Source of the DNA: an uncultured Campylobacterales bacterium
GTDB lineage: Bacteria > Campylobacterota > Campylobacteria > Campylobacterales > Arcobacteraceae
DNA: 64,000 bases
Assembly (NCBI GenBank): GCA_938084175.1
Contig: CALKDR010000010.1
Coordinates: 1 to 64,000 of the forward strand
Direction: 5' to 3'
The position numbers were made by a program, and so were the translations under genes. A model generated the notes under the pieces. That model did not search any database. It was not told the DNA's origin and saw nothing but the letters and a program-made list of their open reading frames with translations. Of this stretch, positions 1 to 8,724 are shown in pieces (position 1 is the stretch's first letter; each line of letters opens with the position of its first letter).

Positions 1-798
1 TTCATTTACATCATCTGCCCAGCCTTTGATTAAAAAACCAGTTTTTGGATTGTCTAAAGCTGTTGCTTTTGCTGGTGGATATGAACCATAGATATTAAGT
101 TGTGCATTTGGAATTTGCTTTCTAATTAGCGGCCATATTTTTTGAAGATATAAAACGACATCCCAATTTGGAGCATGTCTAAAGTTTCCAATAGTCATAA
201 AGTGTTCACGTTGCTCGTATGATTTTGTTTCGTTAGGAAGTTCTTCTAAATCTACCATAAAAGGCAAATGATGAAGTAAACTTTCATCAATTTTAAAAGT
301 ATCTTTCAACAACTGCATTTCAAAAGAAGAAATAATCAAAGAAACATCACATCTTAATATAGCAGAGATTTCTCTTTTTGCTAAATCAGATGCATATAAA
401 TCTTCATTAATCATTTCTCTATTTTCTTTTAAGGCTTTATGTCTTACATTACGTAAACATTGTAAATCTTCCGTATCCAATACTTTTAAAGCCTTTGGAC
501 AATTTTTTTCAACTCTCCAAGCAAACTGTTCTTCCATCATAAATCTATCAAAAAGTACAATACTTGGATTAAACTGTTTTACATACTCATCAAAACTATC
601 ATTGTTAAGTTCAATACTAGAAGATGCAATACCTTCAGCTTCTAAATCAATCATATGAATTGAATGTGCGCAAGGAGTACAAAACTCTACTTCATATCCA
701 TTTGCTTTAAATAGCCTCATTATAGACATCATGTGACTACCTGCGGCTGAGGATTTTGGTTCAGGCCAAACGTATCCTATTACTAAGAGTTTTTTCAC
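1..798 (-). CDS. Glycosyltransferase (group 1/4-like), C-terminus truncated by window edge; GTG start
   Basis: Reading the minus strand from 798 gives MKKLLVIGYVWPEPKSSAAGSHMMSIMRLFKANGYEVEFCTP... open to base 1; overlaps the next gene's stop by 4 nt. Missing from the ORF track. Confidence 0.75.
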   Translation of the reverse strand, partial: MKKLLVIGYVWPEPKSSAAGSHMMSIMRLFKANGYEVEFCTPCAHSIHMIDLEAEGIASSSIELNNDSFDEYVKQFNPSIVLFDRFMMEEQFAWRVEKNCPKALKVLDTEDLQCLRNVRHKALKENREMINEDLYASDLAKREISAILRCDVSLIISSFEMQLLKDTFKIDESLLHHLPFMVDLEELPNETKSYEQREHFMTIGNFRHAPNWDVVLYLQKIWPLIRKQIPNAQLNIYGSYPPAKATALDNPKTGFLIKGWADDVNE

Positions 799-1499
799 TT
801 CATCCACTCTTTTATTTCTAAGCTTAACTCAAATGGCACTTCAAGTGGAACATTATGACTAGTTCCTTTTCTACTTATTAGCTTTATATTATGATTTGTA
901 GTTTTTAGTTTTGCTATTGATTTATGATTTAATAATCTATCACTATCACTATAGTAAAACCATATAGGCAAATTAAATTCTCTATTAAGTCTAACAAGCT
1001 CTTCAAGTAAATCAACTCTATTAAAAGTAGATGTTAGTTGTGAAATAAAAGTCTCTTTTCCTAAGTCCATAAACATATCTTGTATTATAGTAATTAACTC
1101 TATGTCTTCTTGATTTTGTTTCTCTACTAGACTTACAGCTTTTTCATAAGATAAACCTTTAAATCCTTCTTTTTCTATTACAGCAAACTTCTCTCTTCTT
1201 CTTTCAATCTCAGCAACTTCAGAAGCCCCAGGAGTTGCTGCAATCATAAATAGTTTGTTTACTCTACTTGGGTATGTAACTGCAAAGTATGAAGCTATAT
1301 ATCCACCTAAAGAGAAACCTAACAAATTTACTTTCTCTTCTTTAAAAGTATCTTCTAATAAATCCAATACCTCATCAAAGTCACTACTATCTGGAATTGC
1401 TACATGAACTAATTCATACTCAGCTAAAAAAGGTTTGATTCTACTCCATAGTCTAACATCAGTCATAAGTCCAGGAATTAAATATATTTTTTCTTTCAT
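795..1499 (-). CDS. alpha/beta hydrolase
   Basis: 234 aa ORF; GFSLGGYIAS nucleophile elbow, C-terminal GTSHNVPLE catalytic-His region. Confidence 0.85.
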   Translation of the reverse strand: MKEKIYLIPGLMTDVRLWSRIKPFLAEYELVHVAIPDSSDFDEVLDLLEDTFKEEKVNLLGFSLGGYIASYFAVTYPSRVNKLFMIAATPGASEVAEIERRREKFAVIEKEGFKGLSYEKAVSLVEKQNQEDIELITIIQDMFMDLGKETFISQLTSTFNRVDLLEELVRLNREFNLPIWFYYSDSDRLLNHKSIAKLKTTNHNIKLISRKGTSHNVPLEVPFELSLEIKEWMK

Positions 1500-1564
1500 G
1501 TGCGTATAATATCTAAAGTTTTTTAATTTAATGGTTTATTAATTATGATTAGCTAACATATCGA

Positions 1565-3151
1565 ATGAATAATAATTTACAAATGGTTTATACCTATCAC
1601 AATGAAACAAAACACTCACAGCAAAGATACGCAAGGTCTTTAGGTTATATGGACTGGGCAACACAACCAGATCCTTATCGAATATATTTAGATACAGATA
1701 CTACAAAACTACCTCTATCTTTTGACAATAACACTTTAGAATACTCACAAATTTTTCAAAAGCCAAAAGATAAGTCTATATGTGCTCCTTTATGTATAGA
1801 AGCAATATCACAGTTTTTTCAATTCTCACTTGGACTTGCAGCTATCAAAGAATATGAAACACAATCTTGGGCTTTAAGATGTAATGCCTCAAGTGGTAAT
1901 TTACAACCAAGTGAAGCATATATACTTTCAAATGAGATTCAAGGTATAAAAAATGGTTTACATCACTACTCTCCAAAAGCACATGAACTTGAATTACTTT
2001 CAAATACAAAAGAACTTCCAATACCTAAAAACTCTTTTTTAGTATGTCTTTCTTCTATTGTTTGGAGAGAAGCTTGGAAATATGGTGAGAGATCTTGGAG
2101 ATATACACAGCTAGATTGTGGACATGCTTTAAAAGCTTTAGAAGTTTCTGCTTCAATTCTTGGTTGGAAAATAGAAGTATTAAATGCAAAAGATTCACAA
2201 CTTGAAAAGTTTTTAGGTTTAAATCAAAAACATAGATATATAAAAGAAGAACGAGAATTAGCAGATATATTAATTCTTGTATCTTTTGATGATGAAAATG
2301 ATAAAAATATTGACACAAAAGATATTAACCTTAATGAAATACAAAGTAAACTTCAAGATGAGTATGAAGGAAAAGCAAATCAACTTAGTCTTTCTTGGCA
2401 TAAATGGGATATTTTAGAAAAAATTGAAGATACAACTCTTAGTGATAATTTAGAAATAAAAGTTTTTACTAATACAAAATATGAAGAAAATCCATATAGA
2501 CAGCGATCGTTTACTGCAAAAGATGTAGTTTTAAAAAGACGTTCTGCACAAGTTATGGATAAAGATGATTGTACAATTTCTAAAAATGAGTTTGAAACGA
2601 TTATTGGATCTGTTAAATCATATGAATCTTCTGTTCATTTGCTTATGTTTGTACATAGTGTTGAAGACTTAGAATCAGGTCTTTATTTATTAGTACGTAA
2701 TAAAGAACATAAAGAGCAATTGCAAGGTTTATTAAAAGAAGAATTTCTTTGGGAAGCAGTTGATACTAATGCAGGTGAGTTATATAAGCTTGAAGCCGGA
2801 GATTTTAAATTTTTAGCAAAAGCAATTTCTTGTGATCAAGATATAGCAAGTCATGGAGCATTTTCTTTAGGAATGTTATGTGAGTTTATGAATCCACTTG
2901 AAAAACACGGACCTTCAAAATATAAACAATTATATTGGGAATGTGGAGCAATTGGACAACAACTGTATTTAGAAACAACAACATTACAATTATCAGCCAC
3001 TGGAATTGGATGTTTCTTAGATGATATTGTTCATGATACAATTGGATTGAAAACAAATCATTTCCAAACACTTTATCACTTTACAATAGGTCGTGGTTTA
3101 GTTGACTCTAGACTTACTACAAAAGAACCTTATGAAAATAGGAAAAAATAA
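1565..3151 (+). CDS. SagB/ThcOx-type nitroreductase-family protein with two nitroreductase-like halves
   Basis: 528 aa; RCNASSGNLQPSEAY and LQLSATGIGCFLDD motifs typical of SagB-type dehydrogenases. Confidence 0.75.
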   Translation: MNNNLQMVYTYHNETKHSQQRYARSLGYMDWATQPDPYRIYLDTDTTKLPLSFDNNTLEYSQIFQKPKDKSICAPLCIEAISQFFQFSLGLAAIKEYETQSWALRCNASSGNLQPSEAYILSNEIQGIKNGLHHYSPKAHELELLSNTKELPIPKNSFLVCLSSIVWREAWKYGERSWRYTQLDCGHALKALEVSASILGWKIEVLNAKDSQLEKFLGLNQKHRYIKEERELADILILVSFDDENDKNIDTKDINLNEIQSKLQDEYEGKANQLSLSWHKWDILEKIEDTTLSDNLEIKVFTNTKYEENPYRQRSFTAKDVVLKRRSAQVMDKDDCTISKNEFETIIGSVKSYESSVHLLMFVHSVEDLESGLYLLVRNKEHKEQLQGLLKEEFLWEAVDTNAGELYKLEAGDFKFLAKAISCDQDIASHGAFSLGMLCEFMNPLEKHGPSKYKQLYWECGAIGQQLYLETTTLQLSATGIGCFLDDIVHDTIGLKTNHFQTLYHFTIGRGLVDSRLTTKEPYENRKK

Positions 3152-3546
3152 TGTCTCAGCTATCACCTAGAAACTTATTTATCTTATCTTTTGTTGCTAT
3201 TATTTCTGTTTATTTTTATGTGTTTGGACAAGAAAAAACAATAGAGTTAATAAAAGAAGAGTATTTATTTATTTTAGCATTAGTTCCTGTTACTATTGCA
3301 TATTTTTATTTTAAAATAAAGTTAAAAGGCAAAGAGTTAATTGATTTTAATAAAAACAGTGCAATATCTTTAAAAAGTACAGTTATGTTTTTTCTAATTT
3401 TTCAAGTGGTTGATTATATTGCAGAAGATGGTTTTATAGGAATGATTAGTATGTGGTTTTTATATTGGCTTATGGGGTTAATTGCTTTATTAATAATGGA
3501 AACTATTAATTATTACAAGAATTATAAATTACTTTTTAATTCATAA
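3151..3546 (+). CDS. small multi-TM membrane protein, translationally coupled to the SagB-like gene
   Basis: 131 aa hydrophobic ORF; start overlaps preceding stop (TAATG). Confidence 0.6.
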   Translation: MSQLSPRNLFILSFVAIISVYFYVFGQEKTIELIKEEYLFILALVPVTIAYFYFKIKLKGKELIDFNKNSAISLKSTVMFFLIFQVVDYIAEDGFIGMISMWFLYWLMGLIALLIMETINYYKNYKLLFNS

Positions 3547-3565
3547 TTCAATAGTATAAAATACT

Positions 3566-4624
3566 TTAGTCTAAATTTACTAAATATATTTTCCCACTAT
3601 CAGTAGAAATGTAGATTTCTCCATTTGGGGATTCTACTACATTTCTTATTCTTTCATTTAAATCTTCAAGCAGTCTATTCTCTTTTATTACTTTGTTGTT
3701 TTCATTTAATATAATCTGATTTAGATGTCTAAGTTTAAGAGCACCAGAGAATAAATTTCCTTTTAAGTTTTTATATTTCTTTCCACTATAAGAGATCAAA
3801 GAACTAGTTGCTATTGAAGGTATATAAACTTTTATACCATCTACAAACTCTTTTTTACTACGATACTTTCCAACATAAGATGTATTCCAGTACTCTTTAC
3901 CTTGTGAGACAATTGGCCAACCATAGTTTAAACCTATTTCGATGATATTAATCTCATCACCACCTCTTGGGCCATGTTCATTTGAAAAAAGTTTTTTTGA
4001 ATTACTATCGTAAAAAAGACCTTGAGGGTTTCTATGTCCGTAAGAATATATTTCATTTAAAGCATTAGCATCTGTTATAAAAGGATTATCAAAAGGAATG
4101 GAACCGTCAAGATTCAGTCTTAAAATAGAACCTGCATGGTTTTTTAAATCTTGTGCATTCTCTCTGACTCCTCTATCTCCTATTGAAAAGAATAAATGTC
4201 CTTTGTCATCAAAAGTTATTCTACTTCCAAAATGTGCTGTAGTAGATGTTCTTGATTTAGTAATTAGTAAATCATTAAAATCTACAAGCGTATTGTTCAA
4301 AAGTTTGGCCCTAGCTATTGTAGTAGCACCTAATCCATTTACATTTTTCACATAAGTAATATAAATCCATCCATTTTTATTTTGAATATCTAATAATCCA
4401 GCTTGTCCATTATTAAAAACCTTTGGCACATTTTTTATGTTTTTAATAGTTTTATCTTTTAAATTTAATAGTGAGATACGTCCATTTTTCTGAGATATTA
4501 TTAAACGATTTTCATCTAAAAAACTCATTCCCCATACAACACCTAAATTTGAGGCTATATTTGTAACTTTGACTTGTGAAAATAAAGGGAATATTGTAAA
4601 TAACAAAAGTAATAGCGTTCTCAT
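3566..4624 (-). CDS. PQQ-dependent sugar (aldose) dehydrogenase family, beta-propeller, secreted
   Basis: Signal peptide MRTLLLLLFTIFPLFSQ; GDRGVRENAQDLKNHAGSILRLNLDGSIPFDNPF, SYGHRNPQGL, NEHGPRGGDEIN motifs. Confidence 0.9.
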   Translation of the reverse strand: MRTLLLLLFTIFPLFSQVKVTNIASNLGVVWGMSFLDENRLIISQKNGRISLLNLKDKTIKNIKNVPKVFNNGQAGLLDIQNKNGWIYITYVKNVNGLGATTIARAKLLNNTLVDFNDLLITKSRTSTTAHFGSRITFDDKGHLFFSIGDRGVRENAQDLKNHAGSILRLNLDGSIPFDNPFITDANALNEIYSYGHRNPQGLFYDSNSKKLFSNEHGPRGGDEINIIEIGLNYGWPIVSQGKEYWNTSYVGKYRSKKEFVDGIKVYIPSIATSSLISYSGKKYKNLKGNLFSGALKLRHLNQIILNENNKVIKENRLLEDLNERIRNVVESPNGEIYISTDSGKIYLVNLD

Positions 4625-4747
4625 AATCTCTCCTAAAATATTTAGGTATATTATATCACTATTGAAAATTAAAATACATTATTAAGAAATTAAATCTTAT
4701 CGTATTTTAGGGTATACTAACAAATAAATTTAAAGAAAGGAAATATT

Positions 4748-4849
4748 ATGGCAAAAGGTAAAGATGTTCAAAAGTCTGTGAAGACAGCATCAACAAAATC
4801 ATTAAAAGAAAAAAGAGCTGAAAAGAAAGCTAAAAAAGCTTCTAAATAA
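4748..4849 (+). CDS. 33-aa lysine-rich small basic protein
   Basis: AAAGGAAATATT RBS then ATG; MAKGKDVQKSVKTASTKSLKEKRAEKKAKKASK*; below ORF-track length cutoff. Confidence 0.6.
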   Translation: MAKGKDVQKSVKTASTKSLKEKRAEKKAKKASK

Positions 4850-4916
4850 TTAAATAGATATTGGAAAGTTATGGAGTCAAAAGAATTAAATGTTCTTCTG
4901 AGTCCAAAATTTATTT

Positions 4917-5060
4917 TTATTCTGAATTAGAATCTGTTTGAGTTTCATCAGAAGATTCAGCATTTTTCAAAGCTTCTTTTTTCTTCTTTTTTTCTTCTTT
5001 TTTCTTTTGTTTCTCTAATTCACGAGCACGTTTTTCATAATTGTAGTTCACTTTAGCCAT
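4917..5060 (-). CDS. 47-aa highly charged small protein
   Basis: Minus-strand MAKVNYNYEKRARELEKQKKKEEKKKKKEALKNAESSDETQTDSNSE*; purine-rich region upstream of ATG. Confidence 0.6.
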   Translation of the reverse strand: MAKVNYNYEKRARELEKQKKKEEKKKKKEALKNAESSDETQTDSNSE

Positions 5061-5162
5061 TACTAATCCTATTTTTATATTTTATAAATTTATATCACGA
5101 GTATAACTAAGCATAAGTACATTTGTACTTAAATATAAAACTTTAAATTACATCGAATTTTT

Positions 5163-5729
5163 TTATTTTATTTTAATAGGTAAAAGAGTTAAAAAACTTA
5201 ATACTTCAGGAAGAGAAAACTGTGCTTTACTTATATTATTACAAGAAGGATCTATTAAATAGTTTTTAGATGTCTCAAAATTAGCTTTTTTCAAATTGTT
5301 ACGAATAAAAACTGTTTGTTCCAAATTACAATTATCAAAAATAGCACTTTCAAGGTTACACTCTTCAAATCCTGTATCACTAATAAAAGAATTAATAAAT
5401 TTGATTTGACGTAAATCTAAAAGATGAAAAGAATTTTGAGAAATATTACAAGTATCAAATTTCACATCAAAAGGATCAATACAATTACTCCAAGAAATAC
5501 CCAAAAGTTTAGAATTTTTAAATAGGATATCATTAAATATAGAGCTTTTTAACACACTTAATGACAAATCGCAGTTAATAAAAGTACATTCAGTAAATTT
5601 ACAATTATCAAAAACACTTTTAGTAAAATCACATTTAAGAAAAGTGCAATTGTCAAAATATATTGAATCTAAATATTTGTCCTTATATTCGATAAATTCT
5701 TCTTCCCAGTAATCATTCTCTTTAAACAT
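5163..5729 (-). CDS. pentapeptide-repeat protein (right-handed quadrilateral beta-helix, Qnr/MfpA-like fold)
   Basis: 188 aa with repeated CxF/CDF/CNL pentapeptides (CTFLKCDFTKSVFDNCKFTECTFINCDL...). Confidence 0.85.
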   Translation of the reverse strand: MFKENDYWEEEFIEYKDKYLDSIYFDNCTFLKCDFTKSVFDNCKFTECTFINCDLSLSVLKSSIFNDILFKNSKLLGISWSNCIDPFDVKFDTCNISQNSFHLLDLRQIKFINSFISDTGFEECNLESAIFDNCNLEQTVFIRNNLKKANFETSKNYLIDPSCNNISKAQFSLPEVLSFLTLLPIKIK

Positions 5730-5839
5730 AGTACTCTTTTTTTATTTAATTTTATCATATTTTTGTAAAGAAAATATAAAATTCTCAAGAAAAAAAATAG
5801 CAATATTTCTAATATTTTCGTAAAAAATATTAAATATTC

Positions 5840-5868
5840 TTGCATATTGATTTAATTTATGTTAGAAT
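5840..5868 (+). promoter_or_regulatory. candidate sigma70 promoter of csp gene (TTGCAT-17 nt-TAGAAT)
   Basis: -35 TTGCAT at 5840-5845, -10 TAGAAT at 5863-5868. Confidence 0.55.
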
Positions 5869-5998
5869 ACTGCAATTGAAAGATGATTTAGAACTTCATT
5901 TATGGCATGCTTTATATTGATAACCTACAGTTGCAGTAAAATCACACCACAAGATAGATTCATAATTAGATTTTATACAACAAACAAAAGGAATTAAC

Positions 5999-6214
5999 AT
6001 GGCAGTAGTAAACGGAACAGTAAAATGGTTTAATAGCGAGAAAGGTTTTGGATTTATTGAGCAAGAAGATGGTGGAAAAGATGTATTCGTACACTTCAGA
6101 AACATTAATAGCTCAGGATACGGAAGAGTATCTTTAGAAGACGGACAAAAAGTTACTTTCGAAGTAACTGAAGGTGAAAAAGGTCTTCAAGCAGAAAACG
6201 TTACTCCTCAGTAG
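5999..6214 (+). CDS. cold-shock protein (CspA family)
   Basis: 71 aa; [32 protein letters not shown] motifs. Confidence 0.97.
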   Translation: MAVVNGTVKWFNSEKGFGFIEQEDGGKDVFVHFRNINSSGYGRVSLEDGQKVTFEVTEGEKGLQAENVTPQ

Positions 6215-6226
6215 TAATTTTTCATT

Positions 6227-6256
6227 TTATAAGCGGTTTATCCGCTTATAATTTTT
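6227..6256 (+). terminator. rho-independent terminator of csp
   Basis: Perfect 10-bp stem TTATAAGCGG-TTTAT-CCGCTTATAA followed by TTTTT. Confidence 0.85.
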
Positions 6257-6358
6257 ACACTCCCTCAAAGAAACAATTTACCCCACAACTTTATTACATT
6301 CATAACTTGCACTTTTATACTATTTAGATAAACTTCTACTATATATACAGGAGACTGA

Positions 6359-7000
6359 ATGAATACATTCCAATTTGAAAACCAATTTTCTTCACAACTA
6401 TTAGATAAGACTGTTAATCATCCAAATATTATTATAGGAAAATTATCATATTATTCAGGTTATCATCATAAGCATGATTTTGTTGAGTGTGCTAGATACT
6501 TACACCATAAGAGAAAAGATGTTGATAAACTTATTATTGGATCATATTGTTCAATAGGTTCTGGTGCTGTTTTTATGATGGCAGGAAATCAAGGTCATAA
6601 TAAAGAGTGGATTAGTACTTATCCATTTTATTTTCAAGCAAATATTTTTAAAAATTCTAAAAATGGTTTTGAGAAAGCTGGAGATACAATAATTGGAAAT
6701 GATGTATGGATTGGTTCTGAAGCTATGATAATGTCAGGAATTAAAATAGGTGATGGAGCAATAATCGCAGCACGTGCAGTTGTAGTAAAAGATGTAGAAC
6801 CTTATACAATAGTTGGTGGGAATCCAAGTATATTTATAAAATCTCGTTTTGAAAAGAACGAAATAAAACAATTACTCGCAATGAAATGGTGGAATTGGGA
6901 TGAAGAAAAAATCAAAGAGTCTATGCCTCTTATTTGTAGTGATAAAATTGAAGAACTTTATAATTATTGGCTTATAAATAAAAAGAACTTACAAGGATAA
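6359..7000 (+). CDS. CatB/Vat-type hexapeptide-repeat acetyltransferase (xenobiotic acyltransferase family)
   Basis: 213 aa; LIIGSYCSIGSGAVFMMAGNQGH, IIGNDVWIGSEAMIMSGIKIGDGAIIAARAVVVKDVEPYTIVGGNP. Confidence 0.9.
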   Translation: MNTFQFENQFSSQLLDKTVNHPNIIIGKLSYYSGYHHKHDFVECARYLHHKRKDVDKLIIGSYCSIGSGAVFMMAGNQGHNKEWISTYPFYFQANIFKNSKNGFEKAGDTIIGNDVWIGSEAMIMSGIKIGDGAIIAARAVVVKDVEPYTIVGGNPSIFIKSRFEKNEIKQLLAMKWWNWDEEKIKESMPLICSDKIEELYNYWLINKKNLQG

Positions 7001-7002
7001 AA

Positions 7003-7257
7003 ATGTCTTATTTTGTTTATATACTTGAATGTAATGATGGAAGTTTATATACAGGAATCACTACAAATATTACAAAACGATTGGATGAACATAATACAAA
7101 AGACACAGGTGCAAAATACACAAAAGTAAGAAGACCTGTTAAACTTGTATATCAAGAAAATTCAGAAAATAGAAGTACTGCTTCAAAACGCGAATATGCA
7201 ATTAAAAAACTTACAAGAGCAAAAAAACTTCTTTTAATAAAAAAGCTTCTTTTATAG
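7003..7257 (+). CDS. GIY-YIG nuclease-family protein
   Basis: 84 aa; YFVYILECNDGSLYTGITTNITKRLDEHN. Confidence 0.93.
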   Translation: MSYFVYILECNDGSLYTGITTNITKRLDEHNTKDTGAKYTKVRRPVKLVYQENSENRSTASKREYAIKKLTRAKKLLLIKKLLL

Positions 7258-7271
7258 TCTAATATATACTC

Positions 7272-8144
7272 TTATTTTCTACTAACTAATATTCCACCTA
7301 CTACAATAAGTAATATCCCAAAAAGTGTCAGAATATCAGGTAATAAATCACCTAACATCACTCCAAATCCAAGAGCAAAAGGAATACTTGTATAACTTAC
7401 AACGCCAATGATACTTGCTGGACTTAAACTATAAGCCCTTGTTAAAAGCCACTGCGAAGCTGTTGATATAAGTGCCATTAAAATGATAAGTAACCATAAA
7501 AAGATATCTGTGTGTATCTTAAATTGAACATAAGGAGTAAATAAATAAAGTAATAATGGAATAATCACACCAATACCCATAAATGAAAGCATAATAACCC
7601 TTGCATCATAAATATCTTTTATTTTCTTTATAGTAGCATATGCAGCAGCTGCAAAAAAACCACCTAATATTCCCAAAATATGATCATGTGATAAAACAAT
7701 ACCAAAAGGTTTTATAATTAAAAAAACTCCTATAAACCCAATAATTAATGCAAATAATGTATTTAAAGTAATTTTTTCTTTCATTAAATAATAAGCTAAA
7801 ATTGTTACAAAAAATGGTGATGTTTTATTTAATATTATTGCTTCACCAAGTGGAATTGTAGCAATTGTATAAAAAAAGAATAACATTGCAATTGTTCCGA
7901 ATAAACCTCTTAAGAAAAGTAAGTGTAATTTTGAAATATTAATTGACACAGGAATTTTCTTTAAAGTATATAATATAATTAAAACACCAAGAAGGTTTCT
8001 ATAAAAAACAATTTCAATAGGATCCATACTTTCAGATAGTATTTTTGCAACTGCTCCATTAAGTGCTCCCAAAAAAGCACTCAAAAGCATAAATAAAATA
8101 CCTTGATCCATAAGTTTTAAATTTGATAATGTTTTATTTAGCAT
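7272..8144 (-). CDS. EamA-type DMT-superfamily transporter
   Basis: 290 aa, about 10 TM, duplicated EamA halves. Confidence 0.88.
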   Translation of the reverse strand: MLNKTLSNLKLMDQGILFMLLSAFLGALNGAVAKILSESMDPIEIVFYRNLLGVLIILYTLKKIPVSINISKLHLLFLRGLFGTIAMLFFFYTIATIPLGEAIILNKTSPFFVTILAYYLMKEKITLNTLFALIIGFIGVFLIIKPFGIVLSHDHILGILGGFFAAAAYATIKKIKDIYDARVIMLSFMGIGVIIPLLLYLFTPYVQFKIHTDIFLWLLIILMALISTASQWLLTRAYSLSPASIIGVVSYTSIPFALGFGVMLGDLLPDILTLFGILLIVVGGILVSRK

Positions 8145-8709
8145 TTTTTAGTATTTTTTTCTCTTCTTCTATTGATAAAAAACGCCATTGCCCACTTTTA
8201 ATATCAAGATTAAAACTAGCAATACTAATTCTTGATAACTCTAAAACTTTTAAAGGAGTTCCAAACTTTGGATCTTTTAAAGCTCCAAAAAGACGCCTAA
8301 TATGTCTATTTTTACCTTCATTAATTTGAATTCTTAGTTTTGTTTTAGCTCCACCCATTCCAATTTTTTCAACCATTAAGGCTTTTAATAAACCATATTT
8401 ACTATCAACACCTTTTAAAGCTTGAGATATATGTTCGTCTGTAACATAACCTCTTACCCAAATTTCATATATCTTATTACAATTTCCTGGTTTTGTTAAT
8501 TGGTTATTTATTTGCCCATCTTTTGTAAATAATAAAAGTCCTTTTGAATCCAAATCCAAACGCCCTATTGGCATCCATTGTTCATCAAAAACCCATTGAG
8601 GTAAAAAATCATAAACTGTTTTTCGACCCATATCATCAGACCTAGTAACTAAATATCCTTTTGGTTTATTAACAGCTAAAAGTTTTGTAGATTGGATTAT
8701 ATTACTCAT
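8134..8709 (-). CDS. rRNA pseudouridine synthase (RsuA/RluE-type)
   Basis: LAVNKPKGYL, GRLDLDSKGLLLFTKDG, GKNRHIRRLF. Confidence 0.92.
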   Translation of the reverse strand: MSNIIQSTKLLAVNKPKGYLVTRSDDMGRKTVYDFLPQWVFDEQWMPIGRLDLDSKGLLLFTKDGQINNQLTKPGNCNKIYEIWVRGYVTDEHISQALKGVDSKYGLLKALMVEKIGMGGAKTKLRIQINEGKNRHIRRLFGALKDPKFGTPLKVLELSRISIASFNLDIKSGQWRFLSIEEEKKILKNAK

Positions 8710-8724
8710 TAAAGATATTCCTTT

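Noticed and set aside
2055-2318. Antisense ORF within the SagB-like gene
   Set aside because: Leu/Ile/His-rich low-complexity shadow of the coding strand, no RBS or recognisable family
4098-4355. 85-aa ORF antisense to the sugar dehydrogenase
   Set aside because: Opposite strand of a well-supported conserved CDS; composition typical of a shadow ORF
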